A DNA stretch of 64,000 nucleotides, taken from positions 186,001-250,000 of the forward strand of contig NZ_LGLV01000004.1 in the NCBI RefSeq assembly GCF_001687365.1, written 5' to 3'. This stretch comes from Pararhizobium polonicum. GTDB lineage: Bacteria; Pseudomonadota; Alphaproteobacteria; Rhizobiales; Rhizobiaceae. The first letter of the stretch is position 1; every line of letters begins with the position of its first letter. This document shows, one piece after another, positions 44,409 to 53,083 of this stretch. The position numbers were made by a program, and so were the translations under genes. The notes under the pieces were generated by a model, which had not been told where the DNA came from, ran no database searches, and saw only the letters and a program-made list of their open reading frames with translations.

Positions 44409-45287
44409 ATGTCCAGTCTCGAAAAATCCGGCCAGTTCAACCTCGGCGGCCGCAGGGTGAAGCGCCTCGGTTACGGCGCCATGCAACTCGCAGGCAAGGG
44501 GGTCTTCGGCCCGCCGAAGGATCGCACGGAGGCGATCGCCGTCCTGCGCGAGGCCGTCGAAAGCGGGGTCGATCACATCGACACGAGCGACTTCTACGGT
44601 CCGCACGTCACCAACCAGATCATCCGGGAAGCCCTGCATCCCTATCGGAACGATCTCGTCATCGTCACCAAGATCGGCGCGACACGCGGCACGGATGCAT
44701 CCTGGAACCCGGCCTTCTCGAAGGAAGCCCTGACCCAGGCGATCCACGACAATCTCAAGAACCTCGGCCTCGACGTGATCGAGGTGGTCAATCTGCGGGC
44801 GATGTTCGATGTCCATGGCCCGGCGGAAGGCTCGCTTGAGGAGCCGCTGACCGTTCTTGCCGATCTCCAGCGCCAGGGCCTGATCAAGCATATCGGACTG
44901 TCCAACGTCACCGCCAAGCAAGTCGCCGACGGGCGAAAGATCACCGGAATCGTCTGCGTTCAAAACCAGTACAACCTCGCCCACCGCGCGGATGATGCGT
45001 TCATCGACCAGCTCGCTGCGGACGGAACCGCCTACGTGCCCTTCTTTCCGCTGGGTGGCTTTTCGCCCCTGCAGTCCTCGACACTTTCGGATGTCGCGGC
45101 GCGGGTCGGTGCAACGCCCCTGCAGGTGGCGCTCGCATGGCTGTTGCAACGCGCGCCGAACATCCTCCTGATCCCCGGCACCTCATCACGCGCCCATCTG
45201 AGGGAAAACCTGGCCGTTGCCGATCTCGTCCTGCCGGCCGATGCCATCCGTGACCTCGACGGCATCGCGGGCGGCAAGCAGGCCTGA
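44409..45287 (+). CDS. Aldo/keto reductase
   Basis: 292-residue NADPH-dependent TIM-barrel oxidoreductase. Visible: RVKRLGYGAMQLAGKGVFGP at the N-terminus, the catalytic Asp-Tyr pair in HIDTSDFYGPH, the Lys in VIVTKIG, and NADPH-site IPGTSSRAHLREN near the end. The frame opens at 44385, but ATG at 44409 with GGAG nine bases upstream is favoured. Substrate unknown; relatives reduce aldehydes and ketones. It stands between the fatty acid block and a repeat-rich region, so it may be accessory. Confidence 0.9.
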   Translation: MSSLEKSGQFNLGGRRVKRLGYGAMQLAGKGVFGPPKDRTEAIAVLREAVESGVDHIDTSDFYGPHVTNQIIREALHPYRNDLVIVTKIGATRGTDASWNPAFSKEALTQAIHDNLKNLGLDVIEVVNLRAMFDVHGPAEGSLEEPLTVLADLQRQGLIKHIGLSNVTAKQVADGRKITGIVCVQNQYNLAHRADDAFIDQLAADGTAYVPFFPLGGFSPLQSSTLSDVAARVGATPLQVALAWLLQRAPNILLIPGTSSRAHLRENLAVADLVLPADAIRDLDGIAGGKQA

Positions 45288-45625
45288 GCTTTGGCAGCTC
45301 ATCCATCGTACGGCGGACGGCCGCCTTGCGATGGGTGGTCGCAAAACATCCGCAGATCGTGCACTATTGCATCGTTCCTATGTCTGCCACGGGATTCCAG
45401 TGGGTCGCGTCTGCGGCGTGAAAGCCTCCCCGTTCTCTCCGCGGACATGAAAGCCCCCTCACCGCGCGGACGCGCGGTGGCTGGATGCCTGTGACGAGCA
45501 CAGGCATGACGGAGTTTGGGGACGCTGCCGCGGGCAAGCCGCAGTCTGCGAAGACGACGCGCCCGCCAAACAACGACCACCCAGCCCCCTTGCCAGCCCG
45601 CCGCCCATGCCGCACCTTTCCCGCG
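45288..45625. other. 338-bp intergenic region carrying a repeat element
   Basis: Most of this stretch is the repeat element at 45371-45513. The rest shows no convincing gene; frames crossing it produce only repeat-derived peptides. Confidence 0.5.
45371..45513. repeat. Interspersed palindromic repeat, copy 1, upstream of the GIY-YIG gene
   Basis: About 143 bp. The right arm CTGGATGCCTGTGACGAGCA, ending at 45513 in TGACGGA, pairs with a degenerate left arm (45371-45400). The segment CCAGTGGGTCGCGTCTGCGG is identical to the copy at 46017-46153, and CCGCGCGGACGCGCGG-like cores occur in both. Same orientation as copy 2. Confidence 0.75.
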
Positions 45626-45916
45626 ATGAAAGGCTACGTCTACATCCTTGCCTCAAAGCGCAGCGGCACGCTCTATACCGGCGTGACGACCGATCTGCCG
45701 GGCCGGTTGTTCGAGCATCAGAACGAACTCACCAAGGGCTTTACCAGCCGCTACGGCGTCAAGACGCTGGTGTGGTTCGAAGAGTATGATCTGGTGACCA
45801 CGGCGATCACGCGGGAAAAAACCATCAAGAAGTGGCCGCGCCAGTGGAAGCTTAACCTGATCGAGGCGATGAACCCGGATTGGGAGGATATCGCGCATTA
45901 TCTGCATGGGTTGTGA
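45626..45916 (+). CDS. Small GIY-YIG nuclease-domain protein
   Basis: 96-residue single-domain protein of the GIY-YIG/UvrC-N superfamily. The two signature strands are YVYILASKRSGTLYTGVT (GIY and YIG forms), with the catalytic Arg in LPGRLFEHQ and a conserved Glu and Lys in REKTIKKWPRQWKLNLIE. An upstream extension in frame is repeat sequence, so the start is ATG 45626. Cellular role of these small proteins is unclear; DNA-structure nuclease activity is a family property. The gene lies between two same-orientation copies of one repeat family (45371-45513 and 46017-46153). Confidence 0.88.
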   Translation: MKGYVYILASKRSGTLYTGVTTDLPGRLFEHQNELTKGFTSRYGVKTLVWFEEYDLVTTAITREKTIKKWPRQWKLNLIEAMNPDWEDIAHYLHGL

Positions 45917-46016
45917 GAGGGCAGGAGAGGGACGCGGTTGCGACTTGCCTGCCACACGACAGCAGCACCGGTCGGTCCGCATACTCGGAACTCTCGGCTG
46001 GTGACACCCTCTCTCC

Positions 46017-46153
46017 TCCGTCATTCCTGTGCTTGTCACAGGAATCCAGTGGGTCGCGTCTGCGGCGCGGAAGATTCTTTTCTTGATGAGGTGTCTTCTC
46101 GCCGCGCGGACGCGCGGCGGCTGGATCCCTGTGACAAGCACAGGGATGACGGA
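46017..46153. repeat. Interspersed palindromic repeat, copy 2, downstream of the GIY-YIG gene
   Basis: 137 bp with 33-bp terminal arms matching at 31 positions (46017-46049 against 46121-46153; ends TCCGTCA/TGACGGA). The centre carries CCGCGCGGACGCGCGG. MITE-like in shape, but no transposase is nearby. Confidence 0.85.
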
Positions 46154-46540
46154 GTTTGAGGTATCGGCCATGCCAACCAACAGACTCCGAGGAGACAGTC
46201 CTTCGCAAAAGTCCCGGGCCCCCCCCAGCCAGACGCCGCGTAAACGTTACACTCACCTCACCCGCCCCCCATGAACACCTCCATACCAGCCGAATGGGAC
46301 GCCCGGCTCGCCACCCACCACCCCACAGATTCGTCTCGCCCGCGTCCACAGGGCGATCGCCCGGCTGACCGGGGACGAATAGGCGCCTGCCGCCGTCGCT
46401 TTGCCCCGCTGCCCGGCGCTTTTCGCAAAAAAATCATCCCCGTTTATCCCCGCCCCGACATTCTGCCCCATACTCACCCACGTCTCCGCCGCCGGAGTGT
46501 TTCGCGAGACGGTCGCGGGCAGGTGGAGGCCGGCGCCCTG
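46154..46540. other. About 390 bp without a supported gene, before the RNA candidate
   Basis: Very C-rich on the plus strand, with an A-tract (CGCAAAAAAATC near 46430). Open frames on both strands have no ribosome site. On the minus strand a frame covers 46253-46660, but its reading overlaps the folded RNA candidate and is probably a shadow. Confidence 0.35.
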
Positions 46541-46790
46541 GTTTGACCCGTAACGTGCGGGAACGGCCAGGGAGGTGAAAGCCATGGCGGCCCTGTTTTT
46601 GCAGGGGCGCCTATCAAGCCTCCCCCGGGCCGCCAGGTCCGGTTCGGTTGAGCCGTGCAAGTGGCAAGCCCGTCCCGAAAGGATGGGCGCAAATCAAGCC
46701 ATGCAGCGAGGCGAGGCGAGCACCTGTAGAGGCCGGAAGCCTCGAACGAACGCCGAAGGCCACGCGAGTGCGGAGCCATAGACTAAAAAC
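46541..46790 (+). ncRNA. Candidate structured noncoding RNA, family uncertain
   Basis: Roughly 250 nt with a dense series of local hairpins: CCCG/CGGG (46547-46561), GGCGGCCCTG/CAGGGGCGCC (46586-46611), GCCCGTCC/GGATGGGC with CGAAA loop (46668-46688), GAGGC/GCCTC with CGGAA loop (46729-46743), GCC-GAA-GGC (46752-46760) and CGC-GAGT-GCG (46763-46772), plus a long-range AGGGAGG/CCTCCC pair (about 46568/46619). Such folding is unlike nearby spacers. It ends just before small downstream ORFs. General layout recalls HEARO/omega RNAs, but this is not proven and no IscB gene is here. RNase P, SRP and tmRNA landmarks are absent. Strand is inferred from loop sequences. Confidence 0.5.
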
Positions 46791-46794
46791 TCAC

Positions 46795-46890
46795 ATGAGG
46801 TTCCGCATTCGTGTGGGCTCTCCATCGATCACACCACGGGCAGACCTGCCGCGTGACGGCAGGCGCGTGCGCAAAGGAAAAGCGATATGA
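46795..46890 (+). CDS. Possible 31-aa leader peptide overlapping the next gene
   Basis: ATG at 46795 gives MRFRIRVGSPSITPRADLPR and then DGRRVRKGKAI, stopping at TGA 46888-46890, which overlaps the ATG of the following gene (ATGA at 46887-46890). Highly basic, no known family. The overlap suggests translational coupling, but the frame could be chance. Confidence 0.3.
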   Translation: MRFRIRVGSPSITPRADLPRDGRRVRKGKAI

Positions 46891-47264
46891 AGATTTGGAC
46901 CGAGGAAGAGCGGCAGCGCTACGAGGCGGAACGAGATGCCGAACCCTATATGCCCGGCTTCACCCGGGGCGAATTCGACCGGCTGCCGAAGCGCCGGCAG
47001 GAGCACGAAACCCAGAAAGCCTTCCAGCTCGCCACCAGCTCGCTTGGCTACTGGAAGACCTGCAGCCTCTCGCCCTGCCGCCGGGCAAAGGCCTGCAGGG
47101 GGTTTCTGACCGAGGCGCAGGCAACGGCCGGCGGCTACCACACGAGCTTTCCGCCCTGCATTCGCGACGGCGCCTATCGTCAGGAAGCAACCTTGAAGGA
47201 AACCGCCAGACTTTACGGCCTCGAGGACGAAGAGCCCGGCTATCCGGAAAAACGGGACTGGTGA
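46887..47264 (+). CDS. Hypothetical Cys-rich protein, 125 aa
   Basis: I do not recognise a named family. The protein is acidic at the N-terminus (MKIWTEEERQRYEAERDAEP) and has a central Cys cluster, TCSLSPCRRAKACRGF, with a further Cys in SFPPCIRDG, a pattern often seen in small zinc- or iron-binding proteins of alphaproteobacteria. The C-terminus is charged and probably disordered. Ribosome site GGAAAAG lies upstream. Located directly after the structured RNA candidate, in the place where an RNA-associated ORF might sit, but nothing links them functionally. Confidence 0.7.
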   Translation: MKIWTEEERQRYEAERDAEPYMPGFTRGEFDRLPKRRQEHETQKAFQLATSSLGYWKTCSLSPCRRAKACRGFLTEAQATAGGYHTSFPPCIRDGAYRQEATLKETARLYGLEDEEPGYPEKRDW

Positions 47265-47338
47265 TCCGGCAAGCGGCGATCAGGCAACCCGGCGAGCGCG
47301 AAAGGACGGGCATGCGGCGGTGGTTTTTCCGCCTGATA

Positions 47339-49453
47339 TCAGACGGCCAGCATCCGCTCGCCGGCCGTTGCCGGCGCGTCTCCCCACCCCTGCCCGCCGC
47401 CATAGATCAGCGCTTCGGCGTAAGACAGCGGCTGCGGCTTGCCGAGCAGATAGCCCTGGACCTCGCCGAAACCTTCGTCGCGCAGCTTCTGCAGCTGCCC
47501 TTCGGTTTCGATGCCTTCGGCCAGCGTTGTCGCATTGAAGCCGGAGCCGATGCCAACCACCGCCCGGACGATTGCCAGATTGCCGGGATCGGTCTCGATG
47601 CCCGCAACGAAGCTGCGATCGAGCTTGATCTTGTCGAAGGCAAAGGCGCGCAGATAGCTGAAGGAGGAATAGCCGGTGCCGAAATCATCGATGGCGATGC
47701 GCACGCCGAGTTCCTTGAGGGCCTTCAACAGCGGCAGGCTCTGCTCGACATCGGCCAGGAAGACGGATTCGGTGATCTCGATTTCCAGCCGGTGCGGCTG
47801 CAATCCCTTCTCGTCGAGCGCCGAGACGACGCTCGACAGCAGGCTGGTGTGCCGGAACTGGCAGACGGAGAGATTGACGGCGATCTTCAGATGCGGCGGC
47901 CAGCTGGCGGCAGCCCGGCAGGCCTCGCGCAGGACCCACTCGCCGATCGGCACGATGAGCCCCGTCTCCTCCGCGATCGGAATGAACTCCAGCGGCGCGA
48001 CCAGTCCGCGCTGCGGGTGGCGCCAGCGGATCAGGGCTTCGAAGCCGGACAGGGTATTGTCGGCCAGCTGCATGATCGGCTGGTAGAACAGTTCGAACTG
48101 GTTCTTCGCCAGCGCATCACGAAGCTCGGCGGTCAGGAGATGCCGCCGCTCGGCCTCCAGCCGCATTTCCGGCTGGTACACGCAGAAGGTCGAACGGCCG
48201 CTCTCCTTGGCCGCATAAAGCGCCAGGTCGGCATCGCGCATCAGGGCGTCGTCGTCGCTGGCATGCAGCGGCGCCAGCGCGATGCCGATGCTGCAGGTTA
48301 CGTGCTCCCTGGCGCCATCCAGATCGAAAGGCACCGACAGCGTCTCCAGCAGGCTTCGGGCAAAGTCCTGCGCCTGCCTGTCCGGGCCAAGCTGCAGCGA
48401 AAGCGCGAATTCGTCACCGCCGAGACGGGCGACCAGACCGTCCTCTCCCGCCAGCCGCAACAGGCGGGCGGCGACCTGACGCAAAAGCGCATCGCCGGCC
48501 GCATGGCCCTTGCTGTCGTTGATATGCTTGAAGTGATCGACATCGAGATAGAACAGCGCGACCGGATGTTCATCCGTTGCCGCCGCCGCCGCGCGCTGCA
48601 GGTAATCGGCAAAGAAGGCGCGGTTGGGCAGGCCGGTGAGCGCATCGTGCATGGCCATATAGGCAAGCCGCGTTTCGACGGACCGCTCCTCGGTCACATC
48701 CTGGGAAATGCCCAACAGGTAGCGCGGCGTGCGGCCTTCAGGCGCCGGAAGCGCCTTCTTGGCGGTGCGCAGAACCCGCTCGACGCCGTTCATATCCTGC
48801 ATCCGCTCTTCAAGCGTGATGGTGCCCGCCGCCGCAAACGCCCGGTCGTCCTGCTCGCGAAACAGCGCGGTCTGCCTGTCGGAGAAAAGCGCCCTGTCCG
48901 TCTGCCCCAGCACCTCGGCCGGCGGCCGGCCGACGATGGCGCCGCAGGCCTCGTTGTACAGGACATAGCGGCCGCCCTCGGCCATATCCTTGACGAACAC
49001 CCCCACCGGCAGATTGTCGACGATGCTGTCCAGCAGCGAGCGGGCCTCGCTCATCTGCTGGCGGGCGGCATTGACCTCGGTGCGATCCTGAACGATCGCC
49101 AGGATGGCGTCGCGGCCGTCGAAGCGGACCTCGCGACCATAGGTAAGAACCTCGAAGGTCTCGCCGCTTGCCTTGAGATGGGTCCAGCGCTCGGCGCGTT
49201 CGACATCGCTCCGCTTCTGCACCGCGTCCAGCATGCGCTGGCGCTCGCGCTGCGGGCGAATATCGAGAACCGTCATGCCCGGATAATCCCCGGGCGCATA
49301 GCCGTAGAGATCGATCGCCGCATCGTTGACGATCAAAAAATGCAAGGTAACGGGATCGTAGACCCACATCGGCGACGGATGCGTTTTGAAAAGCGACCGG
49401 AAATCGTCGTTCGGTGCTTTGGCGGGATCAGCGTCTCGGTACGGACTGGCCAT
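47339..49453 (-). CDS. PAS-PAS-GGDEF-EAL cyclic di-GMP protein
   Basis: 704-residue signalling protein without membrane spans. Two PAS domains (about 15-130 and 140-255) precede a GGDEF domain with intact active site RLGGDEFAL (near 375) and an EAL domain with EALIRWRHP (about 485), NLSVCQFR, and the loop 6 motif IDDFGTGYSSFSYL. Both halves keep their catalytic residues, so it may synthesise and degrade c-di-GMP; PAS input probably chooses. Relatives control motility and biofilm. Transcribed alone, leftward. Confidence 0.93.
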   Translation of the reverse strand: MASPYRDADPAKAPNDDFRSLFKTHPSPMWVYDPVTLHFLIVNDAAIDLYGYAPGDYPGMTVLDIRPQRERQRMLDAVQKRSDVERAERWTHLKASGETFEVLTYGREVRFDGRDAILAIVQDRTEVNAARQQMSEARSLLDSIVDNLPVGVFVKDMAEGGRYVLYNEACGAIVGRPPAEVLGQTDRALFSDRQTALFREQDDRAFAAAGTITLEERMQDMNGVERVLRTAKKALPAPEGRTPRYLLGISQDVTEERSVETRLAYMAMHDALTGLPNRAFFADYLQRAAAAATDEHPVALFYLDVDHFKHINDSKGHAAGDALLRQVAARLLRLAGEDGLVARLGGDEFALSLQLGPDRQAQDFARSLLETLSVPFDLDGAREHVTCSIGIALAPLHASDDDALMRDADLALYAAKESGRSTFCVYQPEMRLEAERRHLLTAELRDALAKNQFELFYQPIMQLADNTLSGFEALIRWRHPQRGLVAPLEFIPIAEETGLIVPIGEWVLREACRAAASWPPHLKIAVNLSVCQFRHTSLLSSVVSALDEKGLQPHRLEIEITESVFLADVEQSLPLLKALKELGVRIAIDDFGTGYSSFSYLRAFAFDKIKLDRSFVAGIETDPGNLAIVRAVVGIGSGFNATTLAEGIETEGQLQKLRDEGFGEVQGYLLGKPQPLSYAEALIYGGGQGWGDAPATAGERMLAV

Positions 49454-49602
49454 GTCAGTGCTTACTCAAAATTGGGCGATAACCCCATATACTTGAAAAA
49501 GCTAAATAAAATCAGAATCATAGCTCGCCTAAACTTTGAGCGAACGCCGCGAAAATGGGCAAATCCTAAGAGTGAAAGGCGAGACTGCACAAAACAGCAA
49601 AA

Positions 49603-49627
49603 GGCCCTCCCCTTGAAAGGGAGGGCC
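49603..49627 (-). terminator. Intrinsic terminator of the Tim44-domain gene
   Basis: 9-bp stem GGCCCTCCC/GGGAGGGCC with a 7-base loop. On the minus strand it is followed by TTTTGCTGTTTTG, 45 bases after the stop of the Tim44-like gene. Confidence 0.85.
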
Positions 49628-49672
49628 AGTGCGACATTCGGGGTCGAGGCAGCTTGCCACGACAGTGTCAGG

Positions 49673-50698
49673 TCAGGCGGCCATGCCCTGGATGGCAGAG
49701 ACCTGCCAGTCGCCGCCGCGCTTGCGCAAGAAGGTCCAGAGTTCGACGGATTCGGTCAGGTTGTCCGGGTCGCCCTCGACGACGCGGCCGGTGGCGCGGT
49801 CGCGGGTGACGTCGATGCTCTCGTAGCGCATGGCAACGGTTGCGTAATCATCGCCGCCCTCGTTCCAGGCTTCCGACACATCGCCCTGCACCAGATGCAC
49901 GTCGCTGACCTCGTTCTTCAGGCCCTTGGTGGCATTCTCGCTCAGCTCTTCGGCCAGCCAGGACATCGCCTCCGGCGTGGTCAGCTTGCGCAGCATGCCA
50001 TAGTCTTCAGCGCCATAGGCCGCCTGAACCTGTTTCAGCATGGTCTCGAACTGGCCGAGATCGTCCTCGCCGACACCGATTTCGTCGACCGGCTGGTTGG
50101 CGGCGCGAACCGGCTCCGGCCGTGCGGCACCGCCGCCGATCTGCGGGATCTTGAAGGACGGCATGCCCGAACCGAAGCCGGAACCCTGCGTGCCGAAGCC
50201 CTGCATCGGCGAGGCGCCGGACGCTGCTTCACGCGGCGCATAGCCTGCCGGTGCCGCCGTCTGGCGGCTGCGGAAGAAGCGCATGGCGAGCATCACCGCG
50301 CCGCCGATCAGCGCTATCTGCAAGAGCATACCGAGCATGCCGGCCATGCCGCCAAAGCCGTTGCCCATCATCATGCCGATCAGGCCGCCGAGTGCCAGAC
50401 CGCCGAGCATGGAGCCCGCGAAGCCGCCGAACATGCCGCCCGGACGCTGGGCGCCGGGACGGGCTGCCTGACCCGGAGTCTGCTGACCGGGCGTCGCCTG
50501 GCTCTGCGGGGTCATTGTCCGGTTGATCGGCGTTGCATCTGCCGGTGCCGTGCGGGTGGCCGGCGGCTGGGAGAATGTGCGTGTGCCGCGGCTGCCGAAG
50601 CCGCTGCCAGCGCGGCGCGCCTCGGCCAGATCCACCACCGTCAGCATCACCATCGAAGCGACCGCAACGGTCGCAAGAACGCGTCCAAACCTAAACAT
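49673..50698 (-). CDS. Tim44-like domain membrane protein
   Basis: 341-residue protein with an N-terminal signal or anchor (RFGRVLATVAVASMVMLTVV), a Pro/Gln/Thr-rich linker, a Gly/Met-rich hydrophobic zone (GGFAGSMLGGLALGGLIGMM and MLLQIALIGGAVMLAMRFF) and a C-terminal Tim44-like domain of about 150 residues (FETMLKQVQAAYGAEDYGML to WQVSAIQGM). Tim44-like domains bind membranes in mitochondrial import; the bacterial role is unknown, although similar proteins are conserved in alphaproteobacteria. I choose ATG 50698, with AGGA nine bases upstream, over the TTG at 50707. Confidence 0.85.
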   Translation of the reverse strand: MFRFGRVLATVAVASMVMLTVVDLAEARRAGSGFGSRGTRTFSQPPATRTAPADATPINRTMTPQSQATPGQQTPGQAARPGAQRPGGMFGGFAGSMLGGLALGGLIGMMMGNGFGGMAGMLGMLLQIALIGGAVMLAMRFFRSRQTAAPAGYAPREAASGASPMQGFGTQGSGFGSGMPSFKIPQIGGGAARPEPVRAANQPVDEIGVGEDDLGQFETMLKQVQAAYGAEDYGMLRKLTTPEAMSWLAEELSENATKGLKNEVSDVHLVQGDVSEAWNEGGDDYATVAMRYESIDVTRDRATGRVVEGDPDNLTESVELWTFLRKRGGDWQVSAIQGMAA

Positions 50699-50981
50699 GA
50701 AACCCAATCCTGTTGTTCACTCCCGGCCCGCCAGAGCGCGCCCTGGCAAGGTATATGGGGGCATCGGCACCCGAATTGAAGGCTTTTGCGCGCCAGTTCA
50801 CGGTAAAGCGGGCCCGGAAAGATTTCGATGCGGATGAAAAAACCGGCCGGCGAACATCCCCGCCGGCTGAATCGGGGCGATCATGCCGGGAAAAACGGTT
50901 GACCGGCGGACTATCGCAAAGCCTGCCGGGCGAAAGGAAACAGCTCCCCTTGTCGGATCATCCCAAGGCGCATGATCGCAA

Positions 50982-51017
50982 ACGGAAGAAGGCGGCACTA
51001 CGGCCGCCTTCTTCCGT
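50982..51017 (-). terminator. Strong hairpin downstream of mntH
   Basis: Perfect 15-bp stem ACGGAAGAAGGCGGC/GCCGCCTTCTTCCGT with a 6-base loop, 20 bases after the mntH stop. The following T-run on the minus strand is short (TTTG), so termination may be partial. Confidence 0.75.
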
Positions 51018-51036
51018 TGCTTTGCACCAGTCTGCC

Positions 51037-52395
51037 TCAGCCGACAAAGGTGTCGTAGAGCAGCTTGAGATTAAGCACGACGATAATCGCGGCAACGATC
51101 CAGGCCAGGGCGGCGACATATTTCGGGATGACGAAAGTTCCCATTTTCCTTTTATCGGAGACGAAACGCACCAGCGGGATGACGGCGAAGGGCAGCTGCA
51201 TCGACAGGATGACCTGGCTGAACACCAAAAGTTCGGCCGTGCCCTTTTCGCCATAAATCCAGGTAACGACGACGACCGGGACGATGGCGATGCCGCGGGT
51301 GATGAGGCGGCGGGCCCATTGCGGAATGCGCAGCCGCAGAAAGCCTTCCATGACGATCTGGCCGGCCAGCGTCGCCGTCACCGTCGAATTCAGGCCGGAG
51401 GCGAGCAGCGCCACGGCAAACAGGGTCGAGGCGATGCCAAGGCCGAGCAGCGGCGACAGCAGCTCGTAGGCCTGGCCGATCTCGGCGACATCGGTGCGGC
51501 CATTGGCGTGGAACACCGAGGCGGCGATGATCAGGATGGCGGCATTGATGAACAGAGCCAGCATCAGCGCAATGGTGCTGTCGGTGGTCGCCCATTTGAT
51601 GGCATCGCGCTTGCCCTCGTCGGTGCGCTTGTAGGCGCGGGTCTGGACGATCGAGGAATGGAGATAGAGATTGTGCGGCATGACGGTGGCGCCGATGATG
51701 CCGATGGCGATGTAGAGCATGGCCGGGTTGGTAACCACCTCGGTGGACGGCAGGAAGCCGGCAAGCACGGCCGCGACCGGCGGGGCGGCGGCGGCGATCT
51801 GGATGACGAAGCAGCCGGCGATGATGATCAGAAGCGCGATGACGAAGGCTTCGAGGAAGCGAAACCCCTTGTTCATCAAAAGCAGCAGCAGGAAGGCATC
51901 GAGCGCCGTGATCAGCGCGCCGCCGATCAGCGGAATGCCGAAAAGCAGCTGCAGCGCGATTGCCGTGCCGATCACCTCGGCGAGATCGCAGGCGATGATC
52001 GCCGCCTCGCAGGCGAGCCAGAGCATGAAATTGACCGGCTTGGAATAGGTATCGCGACAGGCCTGAGCAAGGTCACGGCCGGTGGCGATGCCGAGCCGGG
52101 CGGCCAGCGCCTGCAGCAGGATCGCCATCAGGTTCGACAGAAGAATGACCGTCAGCAGCGTATAGCCGAACTGCGATCCGCCGGCGATGTCCGTCGCCCA
52201 GTTGCCGGGGTCCATGTAACCGACCGAGACCATGTAGCCGGGGCCCATGAAGGCCAGCATGCGGCGAAACCAGATGCCTCCGGACGGCACGGCAACACTG
52301 GCATTGACTTCCGGAAGGCTTGGCCGCGCATCCTCTTCCGCCTTGGCAAAAGTCCAGCTTTGCTGCGGCGGCAGGGTGGCTTCGGAATTGGACAT
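51037..52395 (-). CDS. mntH: Nramp manganese transporter
   Basis: 452-residue inner-membrane proton-coupled divalent metal importer with 11 predicted spans. The metal-binding motif DPGN is in [20 protein letters not shown], and the second, MPH, is in [19 protein letters not shown] 50-residue soluble N-terminus precedes the first span. The frame opens at 52545, but [11 protein letters not shown] at 52395 is the natural start. Divergent mntR and an intervening AT-rich dyad point to repression by Mn-loaded MntR. Confidence 0.95.
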   Translation of the reverse strand: MSNSEATLPPQQSWTFAKAEEDARPSLPEVNASVAVPSGGIWFRRMLAFMGPGYMVSVGYMDPGNWATDIAGGSQFGYTLLTVILLSNLMAILLQALAARLGIATGRDLAQACRDTYSKPVNFMLWLACEAAIIACDLAEVIGTAIALQLLFGIPLIGGALITALDAFLLLLLMNKGFRFLEAFVIALLIIIAGCFVIQIAAAAPPVAAVLAGFLPSTEVVTNPAMLYIAIGIIGATVMPHNLYLHSSIVQTRAYKRTDEGKRDAIKWATTDSTIALMLALFINAAILIIAASVFHANGRTDVAEIGQAYELLSPLLGLGIASTLFAVALLASGLNSTVTATLAGQIVMEGFLRLRIPQWARRLITRGIAIVPVVVVTWIYGEKGTAELLVFSQVILSMQLPFAVIPLVRFVSDKRKMGTFVIPKYVAALAWIVAAIIVVLNLKLLYDTFVG

Positions 52396-52456
52396 GCACG
52401 GTCTCCGGATACGGAATGAGCCTGATGATCCCGAACCTATGCCAAGGCTCAACATT

Positions 52457-52477
52457 ATGCAACATGCTATATTGTAT
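52457..52477. promoter_or_regulatory. AT-rich imperfect palindrome, candidate MntR operator
   Basis: 21-bp imperfect dyad between mntH and mntR, seven of ten positions paired (AT-CAA-AT centre AT-TTG-AT). Location between transporter and its likely repressor supports a manganese-responsive operator. It does not match the Escherichia coli MntR box closely. Confidence 0.5.
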
Positions 52478-52614
52478 CGATCCGGCTTTTTTGAGCCCCG
52501 GCTTTTTGAGTGATGCCACCGGCGGTGGAAGATGGGATAAAGCACTATGAAAAATCGAAGCCCGTGCTATGAAACTTTCAAAAGCATAGAAGAAGACAGA
52601 GAGGATCACGCCCC

Positions 52615-53064
52615 TTGCCGCGCCGTCCCGTCCCCCGCACGGATCCGCTTCCCGACGCGGATATTCATTCCGAGGGTTTCCGGCAGACCCGCGAAGCACG
52701 GCGCGGCGCGCTGATCGAGGACTATGTCGAGCTGATCGCCGATCTCATCGAGGATGGCAACGAGGCACGGCAGGTGGATATCGCCGCCCGTCTCGGCGTG
52801 GCGCAGCCGACGGTCGCCAAGATGCTGGCGCGGCTTGCCGCCGAAGGACTGGTCTCGCGCAAACCCTATCGCGGCGTATTCCTGACCGAAGCCGGCCAGA
52901 AGATGGCGCTGGAAAGCCGCGCCCGCCACCAGACGGTGGAAGCCTTCCTGCGCTGCCTCGGTGTCAGCCCGGAAACCGCCCGCATCGATGCCGAGGGGAT
53001 CGAGCATCACGTCAGCGGCGAAACGCTGGACGCCTTCCGCCGGTTCATCGCCGGCAAGGCGTGA
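52615..53064 (+). CDS. mntR: Manganese-responsive regulator MntR (DtxR family)
   Basis: 149-residue DtxR/MntR-type repressor. The winged helix begins [20 protein letters not shown] and [21 protein letters not shown]-terminal helices carry putative metal ligands ([33 protein letters not shown]). The short form, without an SH3 domain, is typical of proteobacterial MntR. The only suitable start is TTG at 52615, with GAGG ten bases upstream; there is no in-frame ATG before the conserved part. Divergent from mntH, which it should repress when manganese is plentiful. Confidence 0.9.
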   Translation: MPRRPVPRTDPLPDADIHSEGFRQTREARRGALIEDYVELIADLIEDGNEARQVDIAARLGVAQPTVAKMLARLAAEGLVSRKPYRGVFLTEAGQKMALESRARHQTVEAFLRCLGVSPETARIDAEGIEHHVSGETLDAFRRFIAGKA

Positions 53065-53083
53065 TCGGGCGTCATACACTCCT

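Noticed and set aside
46253-46660. 135-codon minus-strand ORF over the RNA candidate
   Set aside because: Overlaps dense RNA hairpins; no ribosome site or family, so more likely a shadow of the structured element.
46541-46790. RNase P RNA, SRP RNA or tmRNA
   Set aside because: The RNase P box GAGGAAAGTCC, the SRP GGAAGGAAGCAGCC-type apex and a tmRNA tag frame are all absent.
46811-50779. 1,322-codon open frame opposite the GGDEF-EAL and Tim44 genes
   Set aside because: GC-driven shadow of two well-supported leftward genes; no ribosome site or domain.
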